Assembly (NCBI GenBank): GCA_021234155.1 | Contig: JAJEKV010000091.1 | Span: 806,001-870,000, forward strand | Direction: 5' to 3' | DNA from: Isoetes taiwanensis | Taxonomy: Eukaryota > Streptophyta > Lycopodiopsida > Isoetales > Isoetaceae | DNA: 64,000 nucleotides | Position numbers and translations under genes: made by a program | Part shown: positions 44,215 to 56,370 of the stretch, in pieces | Layout: every line of letters starts with the position of its first letter | Position numbering within the stretch: position 1 is the stretch's first letter | Notes under the pieces: model-generated | What the model saw: only the letters and a program-made list of their open reading frames with translations | What the model was told of the DNA's origin: nothing | Databases searched by the model: none

Positions 44215-47038
44215 TCAACGTCTTCGGCAAAAATTTTGGGGCCTGTGAATGCTTTCCTCTCTCCTTTGAATGTTATCCTCTTTTGTTGTAGCTGCTAGTT
44301 GCTCAGCTGTTTTCATAAGAGCAGACCCTATTTCTTGAAAGGAGTCTTCTTTTGTCTTGCGCTTTCTTTTGCCAGAGCTAAAAATTGGCGGAATTTCCTC
44401 CATGGGAGGCTGCATAACTGGAGGTTGTCTAATTGGAGCTTGCCTAGTTGGAGTGCTACTTGGTGGAATTTCTTCCCTAGGAGGTTGCATAGTTGGAGGC
44501 TGCCTAGATAGAGTTTGCCTAGTTGGAGTTTGCTGCACCGATGGGTGTAGAGGACGGTTGAGTCCAGCTCGACGTCGTAAGATACTTGGTCCTTGACTGA
44601 ACTCTTCACAATCTGCTTCAACGTCTGCAGAAGTATAGAGATTTCCTACATAAAACCATAATCAGCAAAAGTTGAAGAGGATTTTTGAAGAACATTTATT
44701 ATAGAATTTTCACCTGGTTGGCTTTCTTCCGTCTGGATATCAAATAGAGGCATAGAAGAATGAGTCTAAATATCAAGTGTGGTTGTTATGCGAGATTTCA
44801 TCCAGCTGTTCATGCGATCATACAAGTACAATAAAATACAAAAAAAAAGTATTAGCTTCAAAAATCTCAAGTTCAGTTTAAGATTTATATTGTTATTATA
44901 AACCTTTGTAGAAAAATTTCGAGGCAAGCTCAGCTCAACATGTTCAGCTCGTCCAAGGTTCCAATATGAGTCTCTACCAGGAGGTATGTTCTTTTCATGA
45001 GCATGAATTTTGGAATATTCCTTGCGCATGTTATCCCATTTTGAATGGCACTGATCAGCACTCTGATTGCAACCATATTTTCTACATATGCTGCACACAA
45101 AACAAGTTCAATACAACAAAGAGCTAACAACATGTTTCTTTCGCATTTTTCTAATCAGACATAGCCTTGTTATATATAGATTAATCAGCCAACAAAAAGG
45201 GTCTTATCAATATCATAGCCCCGTTCTCTATTTTTACATCAACCAATTGAAAATATCTAAAAAGCTTTTGGGTTAAAAAACTTTCTTGAGGACTTGCTCC
45301 CTAGTTTCCATAAAACACGGGGCATATATCTGCCTAAAAGCCAAGCTTGTAATCTTCTTCAGACCATTATTGCAATTTGCAACTATTCTATACATATAAA
45401 CAAATCAATCACGTTTGTTTGCTTACAATATCCAATAAACTATTTTGGTTGATCATCATGGAATGCACGAAGAATGATCCCCAAGAAGGTTGTGATCAGG
45501 ATTGTGATTGGTCCTGAGAAAGTCAGAATTCAAACTTCTCACCCTTGGTGTTTGTGAACTTGGTTAGAATGCATGTCTGCTGTAGATACTTTTCCCTTGA
45601 CACCTGCAATGAGAGAATTCCCCATGATATAGTTTGGAACCAAGGCACTGAAGAAGACTATAAAGAACTTGGCCATGACAATGGTTAGCCATAAGACAAG
45701 GAGGAAAACTAAAAAGGCAGAGACTGTAGGACATAGTTCTACAAGCCAATATGTAGCGACTCCATATAGGACTCCAATGAACAAACAGAAAGGTGAAAAG
45801 ACAAGGGTATTGGAGATAACATATGAAGAAATTCTATATACATCTCTAGATGTTTCCCTCATAAGGATTTGCTTTTCATCTAAGAACAAAGGCAAGCCTT
45901 CAACTGTGGAAGAAAGCAAAAAAGTTAAAGTGAATGCAGAGAATCTAAGCCTATCCTGTATTCCTCTAGGATTGTCTCCCAGCCTCAGAAATATGGTTCC
46001 AAGTCCAAGCCCTGCTCCAGTAGCTTGAAGTGTTCTTGCTGCAAAAAGTTGCCTTGTTCTGAAAATATCTTGGCAAATCTGGTTGCCAGCATTGCAATCT
46101 CTCTCAGTCTAGAATTTGCAAAAGCAAGCTTGTTCTTCAGGTGGTTTTTCAGAAGGGTAATCAATCTGCTTTGGACTAGGCAGAAAATATTTGTTGCTGC
46201 ATGATTTTGCAGAATCTGGGCTCTTGAGATGATGACCAAATAATTTTAACAAGCAACCTACCTTTTCCATTGTCAAATACAATATAAAGCTCCTGCTTGT
46301 TCGTTTATTATGCGCTATTGGATGAAAGCATATTCTAAAAAAGGATCAGTAGAACGCTGAATCAGGGCTCTAGAGACCAATCAAATTCCACATAGAGATA
46401 ATGGCCCACCTTGCCCTAAGTTAGCAAGACTGAGATTCTCTGTTTGCAGCAAGGCATATATCTTTATGAACTTACTTTCTGTAATTTTATGGCAAAAGTT
46501 TGTAATAAATAAGTGTACGATGTTTGTACTGCCCACATCTTACTGAGAATCTTTCTCCTGCTGCTTTCAGTTATGAATTATGCCCACCGCACAAGAATTT
46601 GTTTTATAAAAACATGAAACAAATTAACATGATAGAACAGAGGAAGTGCTAAATAGAACAGGCTCACATGGTATTGTCAGAGAAAGTCCTTAAATAGAAC
46701 AGGCTCACATAGTATTGTGAGACCAGATCTATCAAGCAATCTCAATGTTTACTTAGGAATGGGTGTGCAAATATGGAATCTCAGAAGCTTTGGGAGTAAC
46801 AATAAGAGAACTATCTAGATATGATAGGGGCATTTCTCATAATAAGTAAATTGTAAGAACTGATCCAAATCCATCCAATTCTAAACGATGATATAAGAGA
46901 TACACAATGTATGGCATAATCAAGGATTCACGAAAACACGATTCTAAAATATGATAATTAAAAGAAAAATACATACCTAGCAACATTCTTCCATCGCTCT
47001 TGTCCATTGGCCATTCTTTCCTGTATTCCTCCTCTAGT
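44215..47038 (-). pseudogene. trihelix / Myb-SANT-like transcription factor gene with premature stop
   Basis: Exons on the minus strand: 47038-46977 (ending ANGQERWKNVA, donor GTATGT) joins in phase with 45090-44904 (CRKYGCNQSADQCHSKWDNM, then YSKIHAHEKN, RDSYWNLGRAEHVELSLPR). Together they form a trihelix-type DNA-binding domain with its conserved Trp positions and the KWDNM-type second helix. Further exons follow: MNSWMKSRITTTLDI, then a TAG at 44768-44766, then MPLFDIQTEESQP in the same frame. After a GTGAAA donor comes the last exon (about 44631-44215) with a Pro/Gln-rich repeat (TPTRQ, MQPP blocks), a basic stretch SGKRKRKTKED, and the stop. The TAG replaces what could be CAG. Such proteins bind promoter DNA in the nucleus; related Myb-like proteins also accompany Harbinger transposases. 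The first exon is unresolved. Confidence 0.65.
45539..46240 (-). pseudogene. ABCG (WBC) half-transporter membrane-domain fragment
   Basis: The minus strand reads FANSRLREIAMLATRFAKIF, a frameshift near 46050, then RTRQLFAARTLQATGAGLGL, LSSTVEGLPLFLDEKQILMR, ETSRDVYRISSYVISNTLVF and SALVPNYIMGNSLIAGVKG. This is the first half of the ABC2 membrane domain of ABCG transporters, which export lipids or hormones at the plasma membrane. The match stops abruptly after IAGVKG, before the rest of the transmembrane segments, and no ATPase domain is found. It lies within the long intron (45091-46976) of the trihelix gene on the same strand. It is a fragment, not a gene. Confidence 0.85.
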
Positions 47039-47039
47039 C

Positions 47040-49535
47040 TGCAAGTTAATGTCTTTCTTTCGAGCATCACTGAGAATAATTATCTCATTGAGAGGCCATT
47101 GTGTGCCTCATGCAAGAAAACGGCTTGAATTCATGCTTTGAGTGGCTTGGGAATTGAATTCCATAGGACCCAATGAAACATTTGTGCTTTGAGTGGCTTC
47201 GGAGCTGGCTTCCATGTCTGAAAGAGCGTAGAATTCCTATATAAATTCAAGTTTTCATCAGTTAATGCAAATGCACAAGGAAGCAAATGCCCATCATTCA
47301 CATCGCCAATTGCGTTCTCCATTGCTACACCATTGTCGTTTTTGCGCCACCGGGTTTTACGGATTGCTTCAAGATTTTACCTATTGCTGCATATGAAGAC
47401 CAAAAATGTCCAGAAATAGAGGTCAAATATAGCAGCCGGTCGATCAGAACTGCTGGGCAATTTGACGTCCAACGGTTTAGACATTGAGCCGCCCGGCAAA
47501 AAATATTAGGGGGGGTCGACCAATAATGAACCGGCACCCAAAAGTGGCTCACACAAAAATGGATCACTTTCCCCTTTTATTGCCTCCCATACATTCTAAT
47601 GTGGGCCTTAAAATAATGCAATTTGAACTTCTTATGTTTGATCTGAGCCCTCTATTTTTAGGGATGGTATCTGAGCCGTAGATTAAATAAAGGAACATGA
47701 ACCCTAGCCCATTCTTCTGCGGCTGTTCAATCTTGCGGCATTCTCCGGCGCCAGGGAAGGATAGCAGAAGGCAGGGAATTTAAGGCTAAGTCTGGCACCA
47801 ATCAAAGATGCTTTGGAGATCGGAAACCTACAGGCAAGGTTGCATTTTTTTTCTAGTTATCAAAGTTTCACAAAATCTTCTGTTTTATACAGATGCAGGG
47901 AGCAGCTTTGTAGGTTCAGAAAAAAAAAAAATGGATTGATGCTGCCTTGCAAGCTTTCTTCTTCTTCTGCCCGTTCACATAGACCATCTTTTTGACATTT
48001 TTCGTGTCAAACACATCTCCGTTGATATATTCAGATCAATCAAAATATTGTGCTCAATATGTAGACTCTCAGGTTTTAGGTTCCCTCTCCGATGGCATTT
48101 CTTGCTTGTTTCTGACTCTGTTGAGCTGCTCTTTGCAAGGGCCTTGGCTCAGGATCCAAAGTTGGAACTAGACAATGCAAACTCATGTATGTGCATTATT
48201 TGTTCTAAATAGAAAGGAAACTCATCAGCTGGCTGAAAATTGTTGTATCATTCAACACAGTTTTAAAGGTTTTCTTGATAAATGGTAATAGGCAACGTTG
48301 GATTCCAGTTTTTTTCATAGGCATAGTGTTGTAACAAACGCTGACTGACCGGATTTCCCTCAAGAAAGAGGGAATGGATCTCTACGAAGAGATGATGCCA
48401 CAAAAGAAATTTGTTCTAAATTCTTGTTCTAAATCAGACTAATTTACATGTTGCCCACTTTCAATCCTAATAGCAGTTATTGTTTAATATAATTTGGTCT
48501 ACCACACTTCTCTATTTGGATCAGGATGTATATCTGACATGGTCCACAATTGGAGTTTTCATTGATTACTGGGCGTTTGAAGTCAGAATTTGACAGCTGC
48601 AACAAATTCAATTTTTTTTCAAAAAAGTTTCCCATTTAGCTTGACATACAATCTTTGGGGCTACATATTTAGTTTTGTGATAAAAAACTAGCATCTTCAT
48701 TTCTTTTTTGAAAATGGTAACTTGATCCGCTATTGGTTGGCCCCCCCAACATACATGTGAAGCGTCCCCTACGATGAAAGGAAAATGGGATTTTTCGTCA
48801 CAAAATATGCCAAATGCTGTATTGGCCGGAAAATGTTCGAAATAATTACAAATACCCCCTCCGGCCGGAATTTGTTCGGCGGCCGAAAGAGAGACTACAT
48901 ACCTTCCCAATAAGAAAGGAGTGCTATACCGGGCTTGCTCATGAGTATGTAATGGCGCCGGGAAGAACTTCAGAGTTTTCACATGGAGTATCTAGATTGA
49001 GCAAACATAACATTTCTCCATATTCATCCAGGTTAGCATTTCGCTGCTGTAATAAAATCAGACGAGTAACTCAACAACTAAAACTGATTTTAACCAATAG
49101 AGGATTCGCAATGTGGAAATCATGTTCACCAGGAAATGGCACTTGAACTTAGGATCTGACCAGAAATAGTTGTTTTTTGTCCACACCAACACAATCAGTC
49201 AATTCTTCGCTGATTGCAAGCAATCAGCTGGTGAAAGAGAACTCAGGCAATAAGATATTGTGGTTTATTTTGATATTCGTTATATTATTCCAAAGATACA
49301 TTGCTATTTTCCATTCTTTCTGATATACACCAGGAAGATCGTAACCTAGCCTGCACGCCATTGAATTCGTAAAATGGTTTCTGTTTTGCAGTCAGAGCCA
49401 TATGTACAAACCTGTGATGTTAAGTTTTCCGTGTTTTATTTACTCTAGGGCTTCTCTATGTCACGAAGTTAGCCAGCAAAATTTAGTAGAAGGAATGTAT
49501 GCTATCTAAGCAATCTTTATGTGGTTTGCTTTTCT
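47040..49535. other. region between the trihelix and MTP12-like genes, possible first exons
   Basis: Candidate 5' exons include MENAIGDVNDGHLLPCAFA on the minus strand (about 47320) for the trihelix gene. A plus-strand block at about 48080-48186, RFPLRWHFLLVSDSVELLFA followed by a GTATGT donor, could belong to the MTP12-like gene. Neither is proved. Minus-strand frames at 47325-47567 and 48608-48982 show no motif. Confidence 0.35.
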
Positions 49536-49537
49536 AG

Positions 49538-52113
49538 GCGGTTTCCTTATCATGTTGTTCACATGGTGGGAAGGTTGCTTAGGGTGCATTCTGTTTACGT
49601 TCTATATCATTATCTACAAAGGACGGAAGTCTCCAGTTCAGTTTTCTGGTTTGTTTGCTTACTATCTTCTGGGGTACTTTTCATTCTCATTGAACGTCCA
49701 TGGCGAGGTCGTCCTCTGTCCACCTCACAGGTATACCAACACTGTCATTGTCACTTTTTTGCAATGGAAGATATGGAAATGTTTCGCATTTGCAGATAGT
49801 ACCATCAATAGTGAATGGCGCATTTCTTGCATCAGCACTGTTTTTGTGGGGTAAAGGTCTCAAGGCAGATGGACCAATCAGGTATGATACTGTTGACGAC
49901 ATCTTCTAATAGAACTCTAAGGAATATTGATGGATTTTGATGGAACAGCCTTCAGACCTGCCCTTGTGTTTTTTGAGTCATAAGAAACAGGCTCTTGGTT
50001 TCATCTCTAGTGCTTTATCTACCTTCAACATGGTTGCAAGTTCAGTTACCATGTAACCTAACCCATTGAGGCTAGCGCATGTAGTGGGGATTCACCTTCA
50101 ATCTCAGAGTCAATGTGTATTTCTAATACAAAGGTTGATAACTCTAAGTAGATGATGCTAGTACATCTTTTTCCTCTACACATGTAGTGCTCTTTTCTCT
50201 CTTTCTTTCCATATTATGTACTTTAGCAGTTTAAGTGTTTTGTATGAACAAGTTAAAAGAAACTTTCATAGAATATCTTATACTATTGGATAGAATGTCT
50301 TATACTATTGCTCACCAACATGGTCTGTTTATGATTTATGTTTTGTTGTATTTCTAGGGCATTGCTTGCAGAATATACTGGTGCAACTCTGGGTGCAGTT
50401 TCCACATTGTTTCTAGGTGGACCCATACAAAGGTGGAAGAAGGTATGTATATTTTTATATTTATGTCATGTAAAATAAGTACTAATGCACTTAATTATTT
50501 ATTTTCATCAATAAATAATAAGTGCACTATTTGTTAATGAAAACAATGCACTTATTATTTTATTTGTAAGCTTAACTATCTTCTTTCAGTGTAAATATAT
50601 TGACTATTTTTTTAGATTGCTTTAATTCATAGTTTGTTAGGATCCAGCAACCTTGCATTATTACGGCTCCCTGTTTTTTTTTCTTTTTTTTTAATCAACA
50701 GGTGGGTGGCCTCATTGCAATGTTGATAGCATTCTATCTTTTGTCTCAAGGATGGGCCATGGGATCTTATTCACCATTTTGTATCCTGAAGCAAGTTTTG
50801 TCAATGTTGAATCTATTTTTCTGCAATTTTGTGCAAATAACACATTTTTCTCTTTCATATGCAAATGAATTGGATAAACTTACTTCGTTTTCTTCCATTA
50901 TTTTAGCGTTTGTGCTATAACCATCTTTTTGCAGATCATGTATTTGCAGTCTCGTGATTGAATATGTCCTTGACTTACTGATAATAGCAAAGGAAAGGAC
51001 GCAACAAGGGGTCCAGATTGGTTTGTGGTCCATGAGCACACCAATTTTAGCTGGTCTGCTTCTGGCTCTACGAAGAGTTATTGCTCGGCGCATAACCATG
51101 AAGGTATTGATCTCCTATATAACTAAAGAATAAGGAATATCATATATACAACCCTGTTCATAGTTTGTTGTATAATCTGCTTTTTTCAAGCTTAGTCATT
51201 TGAAATATTAGCACATTCTGTAGTTCATAACTTTTGGTGTATTTGTGTTTTTCTTGTAGAAACAATTAAAGACACGTCTGTATGTGCTGACGGTTCTGTC
51301 TGCAGCTTGCTTCATGTTCCCTTTTGCTGTTCTTCAACTAGCAACGGTAATGTCTATAGCTATATTGTACTTCAATTTGATGGACTCATATTGTTGTCTT
51401 ATCCAAGCCGCAAACCTCATAGTTGGTAGCCAGGCCCTTGTGACTGACCACTGGGTATTTTGCAGGTTTTTATAATGTATGGAAACTGGGATAGGCTATT
51501 AGACTTTTACTGGTTTATTTGTCAAAACAAATTGGGAATTATGAGTGTCAATCAAGAAAACACATAAATAAAAGCAAGAGTTCAATTACATACAGACAAG
51601 TCAAAATAATTCTTTTGCAGTCAGGTAAGACAAGCGAGAGGGAATCTGGACAGATTGCTTGGGCCTATGTGAGCACCATTGTATTTGGCATTGTCCTTGC
51701 ATATTATGTTGACATATATGTTGAAGAAAGGTAATGTTTGTTAATCTAATGCGTGGTTTCAAATTGTTTCTATATTTATACTTCCTTATGGGCAGGTTAC
51801 ATGTTTTTACATCTTCTCCTACACATTTACTTGTCACTGCCTTCTGCATTATATCTTTTGAGTTTCTGTATGGGATGGATTTCTCTCTGATTGGCTTTCT
51901 CATGTGCTCTGCAATATTGGGAATTGGTATGTGCACCTATGCTCAATTATGTGATTTTAATTAAACAATTGTATGTAACCCCTTGTGCTACATTTTGCAG
52001 GTATATTTGAAGCAACATCTGCAGGATTTGTTCATCGGCCTCAAGATAATGCGGATGGGCTAAAGGAATTTGAAGCACCTCTTAGTTTTTCGCCTTTGCC
52101 TCCATCACTCCAG
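49538..52113 (+). CDS. MTP12/ZnT5-like multi-pass membrane protein, N-terminal half (partial gene)
   Basis: Nine exons with GT-AG borders are visible: 49538-49730, 49796-49881, 50358-50442, 50702-50780, 50935-51103, 51260-51346, 51621-51730, 51796-51926 and 52001-52113. They encode hydrophobic helices with FLWGKGLKADGPIR, ALLAEYTGATLGAVSTLF, GGLIAMLIAFYLLSQGWAM, LLLALRRVIARRITMKKQLK, IVFGIVLAYYVDIYVEERL and MDFSLIGFLMCSAILGIGIF. These resemble the long N-terminal transmembrane part of plant MTP12 and animal ZnT5, which pair with another cation-efflux protein to load zinc into the early secretory pathway. All junctions are in phase except between the fourth and fifth exons, which is off by one base. 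After VHRPQDNADGLKEFEAPLSF the usual cation-diffusion domain (HSDHH-type helices) is absent for at least 10 kb. A short exon at 52932-52997 may end the frame. The 5' exons are unresolved. Confidence 0.6.
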
Positions 52114-52537
52114 GTATTTTCAGCCACGTTGAACTTGGATATCTTTTTTGTGAACACTTCCCCGTCCTCTTAAATGGGAGAGGGCGATTATACTTAATAT
52201 GTTAGAAGGATAAAATATGCAGGGATAAAAATAGAAAAACGTTGCAGCAGCATTAAATTTATACCATACTAATTCATAGTTATTTGACAGATATAGGAAT
52301 TCATTTTTACCATGTACTGGGTTATTGGTAGGAGTGTGATTGTACAGCCACCTTTGTTTACAGGTTCTTTCTCTTTCTCTTGGCCTTGACCTTTGATATT
52401 TTGGATAAGTTGCCTTTATAGAAGAGAGTGTTGTGTCATATTTGTATGGATGCCATTTGTATTATACTCTAAAGAGATCTAAAGTGATATGTGGTATACT
52501 AACACTACAATTGAATATGTAGACCCCACCCCCACCC

Positions 52538-52571
<34 letters not shown>

Positions 52572-54100
52572 AGGTCTTTCTAAAGAAGAGGCCTGATAAA
52601 TGCTGATATCAGGCATACTTTGGAGCAATTATGATGGGAAAGAAATGTCTTCTTATGAATTATTCTTTAAGATTGTTCAGTAGATATTGGTTTGGAAAGA
52701 CATCAATGACTAGACGTTAATAAATCTCCCTCTTTATTTCATCTCATAAAGAGAGGAAGAGAAGTGAAGTGAAGTTGGGAGGGAGAGGATCCCTCATGCT
52801 CATTGCAGAAGCCTACCATTTCATGCCATGAGCTGACAACAATGATTCATGGGAATTTAACCCCATGATCTCGTGCCTTGAGCTGACATTTATTATTTGA
52901 TAACCATGATTGGAATATATGCTCCTTTCAGGCAGCAGATACAATCAAGTTTTCTACAGCACAAATACGTCCTTATTCTATAGCTATGAGCTTGTGAGCC
53001 TCAGATGGATGGATAAATCCCTTCGGAAACAGAACTCCTTCAACGTGGAATTTGATCTGTTATTAACGTGGGATCACCAGTTCCTTGCGTCGGTTCTGCG
53101 GCTCAGTCGAAAGCCATGAAACAAGTTCGTGGTAGCTTGAAACCAGAATCGGCGCAATTATATTCACCTGGTCATAATGGCGGGATTTCCATAGTCTACC
53201 ACATGTTGGTGCGGTGGATAGTCCATTGTGTATAGGCATTGTGTTTCACATGCCCTTAATGGCAAGTACAAGAGCAAGATAGTTCATATGGCTGTCAGAA
53301 ATTCCAATTATACACATCAAGTAAAAGTTGCAGCAACTTTGCTGAAATGGAATACAGAAATATCAAAGTGGAAAGCCTTATGGTTGTACAGTAAGGTGGC
53401 TCTGTTAGTTGTTCAATTAATTGGGTGGCTTAATGGATGGTGCACACATGGAGAAGAGATTAGTTTTTCCTTGGGACGGTTTTGGTAGATGCAAGTCTCT
53501 TGCACAATAGGAGACAATTTATTCCTCTTTTCCATGGGTAAAGCAATTGTGTTCTGTAAATCAGATTGATATCCATTAGTGAGCAACTGATTTTTGTGTT
53601 GCCACTACCATCATAGGGCAAAACACACTTAACATCCCATACATGGACTGTGCGACAGATCCATTCTTCTGCTCCAAGCTATCTGCCATAGCAAGAATGT
53701 TTGAAAAGGTCCAGCGGATTTCAAAAATGCCTTCAATAGAAATGGAGTGTTTGAGTTCTAGAGGCCGCAAAGTCCGTAGACGGATGCTGTGCTGACCTTT
53801 TTCATGGAAAATAGGAATGGAAATTGTTGCAAGGATGTGGAACAGGGTGAGATTATCTGCCATGTTATGATGGGGGAAATTTGTAAGTCATCTCTTCCCC
53901 TGTTCTCTTTCACTTCATCCTTTTACTATCTCTTCCTATCCAATTATAACAACAAAGTCGGGAAATTCATTTTTTTGTGAGAGCATTGTCTGTTGGCAAC
54001 CTCGGAGATTCCTTTTGATGCATCTTTAGTCATTTTGTTACATGGAATATTCAATATTCACCTCCTGTCCGCTGACTTGCCATCAAGTCAAATTTCTTTA
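52114..54100. other. 3' region of the MTP12-like locus; poly-A tract
   Basis: A run of about 30 As (52539-52568) lies in it. A possible terminal exon begins at 52932 after TCCTTTCAG. A frame at 52910-53119 reads FDLLLTWDHQFLASVLRLSR without a known family. No cation-efflux motifs were seen. Confidence 0.4.
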
Positions 54101-54135
54101 CATCAATTTCTTAGGTAATTCAGACCTAAACATTT

Positions 54136-54296
54136 ATCTGAGGTGATGGGCAAGGACGGGTGTTTAACCCTCTCTTAATTTCATAATTATCTCATAATTA
54201 CTTCATGTCTTGCCCATTTATCTGAGGTAATGGGCTGTCGGGGGTGTTTATCCCCTTCTTAATCTCATAATTATCTCATAATTAATTCATGTCTGC
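54136..54296. repeat. imperfect 85-bp tandem duplication
   Basis: The order ATCTGAGGTGATGGGC, GGGTGTTTAACCC, CATAATTATCTCATAATTA, TTCATGTCT occurs twice with a few changes. Confidence 0.8.
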
Positions 54297-54523
54297 CGAA
54301 GTTGGCTCGGAGATTACAGATGCATTCAGTTGCTTTGGTTGATGAAATTAGCTTTTTCGTTGACCTCCAGGGTTGGGAAGCCTATTGATGCCTTCCTTTA
54401 TGGAAGTCATTACAGGACCTGAAAAAAGGGCATATATTAGAAAGAAAGTTCTAGACGGGAGCTTATCAACGGTTGTGTGCATTTTGCATTGCGTTCGTAG
54501 GCCTGACAGGGTACCATTGTGCA

Positions 54524-54755
54524 GCGGGCACTCTTGGTTCGGGAAATTCCCCGGAAGCCTTGTAACCTGCCGTGTGAAAATGAAAATTGACAGTATAATT
54601 TAGAAACAATAGGAAAATTTCCTGCTAAAAGTAGGCATTTTTCTTGGCACTTCCGGCAAAAATAGAGATGGAGTCCATAGCTGGTAGGCTGGTGTAAATC
54701 TAGTAGGAAATCTGCCGATCGTAAGCAAAAAATTTCCCGAACCAAGCGGGCACTC
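54524..54755. mobile_element. 212-bp MITE with 10-bp target duplication
   Basis: The terminal inverted repeats TTGGTTCGGGAAATT (54534-54548 and, inverted, 54731-54745) match over 15 bases. The flanking direct repeat GCGGGCACTC is exact at 54524-54533 and 54746-54755. A 9-11 bp duplication suggests a Mutator-type parent. It has no coding capacity. Confidence 0.9.
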
Positions 54756-54759
54756 TTTT

Positions 54760-56150
54760 CCATCTCCCGCATCTCCATACCTTTTCATATTTCCATTAGG
54801 CATTATATCATCATGACATCCTTAACTCAAAGACACGCTCTCTTGCGATTTTGACCTTACAAATTATTTAGTAATTTGATGATGTGGTACGACATGTACT
54901 GGACTTGCAGGTCTTAATAGCGTTCTAATAAGCAGCACATCATATGTTTCTTCCATAGTTAGACAATAGGTTTTCAATATTTTCTAACTTAAAAGCTAGA
55001 ACTCATAAAACGGTGTGCACACGTTGAGGTTTAAAACTAAAAGGAGCGATATTGGTTCTGCAAGATGGAGCAAACGCACGACTGGTACAAGCAAGCAATC
55101 TTCTTATCTCCATAGTATGTCCACTTGCTACTAAAGTTTTGAAAATTAATTCTGTATGTTACTCTATAAATTCCAGATAGAAGTTGAGAAACATCTTTGT
55201 GATGGGAATACAAATTCAAATTCTGTTCGTTTCCAATTAGCACGAAAATTAAAAGACCTTTTTTATTTGTGAATATGTTTTGTAAAAAGGTGCATTAGGT
55301 GGATTACTATGAGTCAACACGTGCTCCGCGTTTTATGTTACACGGTTGGTGTAATCTGCTTGCCATGGAGCACACATTATAGAGGCCTAATGTCAAGTAT
55401 TCGGTCTCTTATTTGACCTACAAATGTAAAATATTTGATGGTCTAGATTGGCGTGATAATAAAATCATTAGCATCATCATATATTTATAGGGGAGAGTAA
55501 TTGCTTCGAACCACCCACGATTTCTCATGACTTTCGACCACACGAAACAACTCATTTCGAAGGTAGTCTTGTATACTAAAGGCTATAATAAAATCAGACA
55601 TCACATTATGTATTAGATAATTTTTTGCCGGAAGGGTCAACGGAGATACCAGCCCTAGTGGTGCATGTCGAGGCTGGCGGCTCTGTCGAGAAATTTTTCG
55701 GTAGAATTCTAGATCGACGAAGGAAAATATCAAATGTAACCAACTTATTTTTTTAAGACCCAATCTCATGTTGACATGTGGCCCTTGCCTCTGGCGATGA
55801 CGCTGTGCTATCTCTAATTTGCCGATGTCTCTAATTTATGAAGGCAAACGATTTTGATAAGACGCGATGCCTTGCTTTACTATTCTTGGATTTTGCTGCA
55901 AGAAAAAAGAGGCCAAATAAGCAAGCATGGACCAAAAAAATTGAATCAACTAGCTTGTTCAGTCTGTATATGGACAACTCCCTCCATGCCCATATGGATT
56001 TGTGGCCTTTCTGCTCACCCAATCTTGTAACATTTGATCAAATAACTAGTTCTTGCTCCAATCTTTAAGCATATGAACCCCATTGCATATTCATGTATAT
56101 ATGACTTTATGTGCTACCAAGATGCTAATTCGCTAATAGAGCGTGTCATT
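54760..56150. other. intergenic, nothing recognised
   Basis: Only short frames without motifs. Base composition is similar to the flanks. Confidence 0.4.
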
Positions 56151-56151
56151 T

Positions 56152-56243
56152 GCCATCTAATAAAAGGGGTAGTCATGTGGAGGTTAGTTGAAGCATTGCC
56201 ATCTAATAAAAGGGGTAGACATGTGGAGGTTAGTTGAAGCATT
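56152..56243. repeat. 46-bp tandem duplication
   Basis: GCCATCTAATAAAAGGGGTA followed by GTGGAGGTTAGTTGAAGC occurs twice in tandem with a single visible base difference. Confidence 0.9.
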
Positions 56244-56370
56244 ATGCACTATGTCAACTAAAACATGATATGTATTACATTCTACACTCAACCTCTCTAA
56301 TTGTTTATTCTCACCCCTACACCACTGGGGACTATCCCGGTGCACTTAAGCACCCTCTACTTGGGACCAT

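Noticed and set aside
48608-48982. 124-codon minus-strand frame
   Set aside because: No family motif or splice context; composition looks random and it overlaps open frames on the other strand.
52539-52568. Poly-A tract after the MTP12-like exons as evidence of a retrocopy
   Set aside because: The MTP12-like locus has clear introns, so it is not a processed copy; the tract is probably a separate simple repeat.
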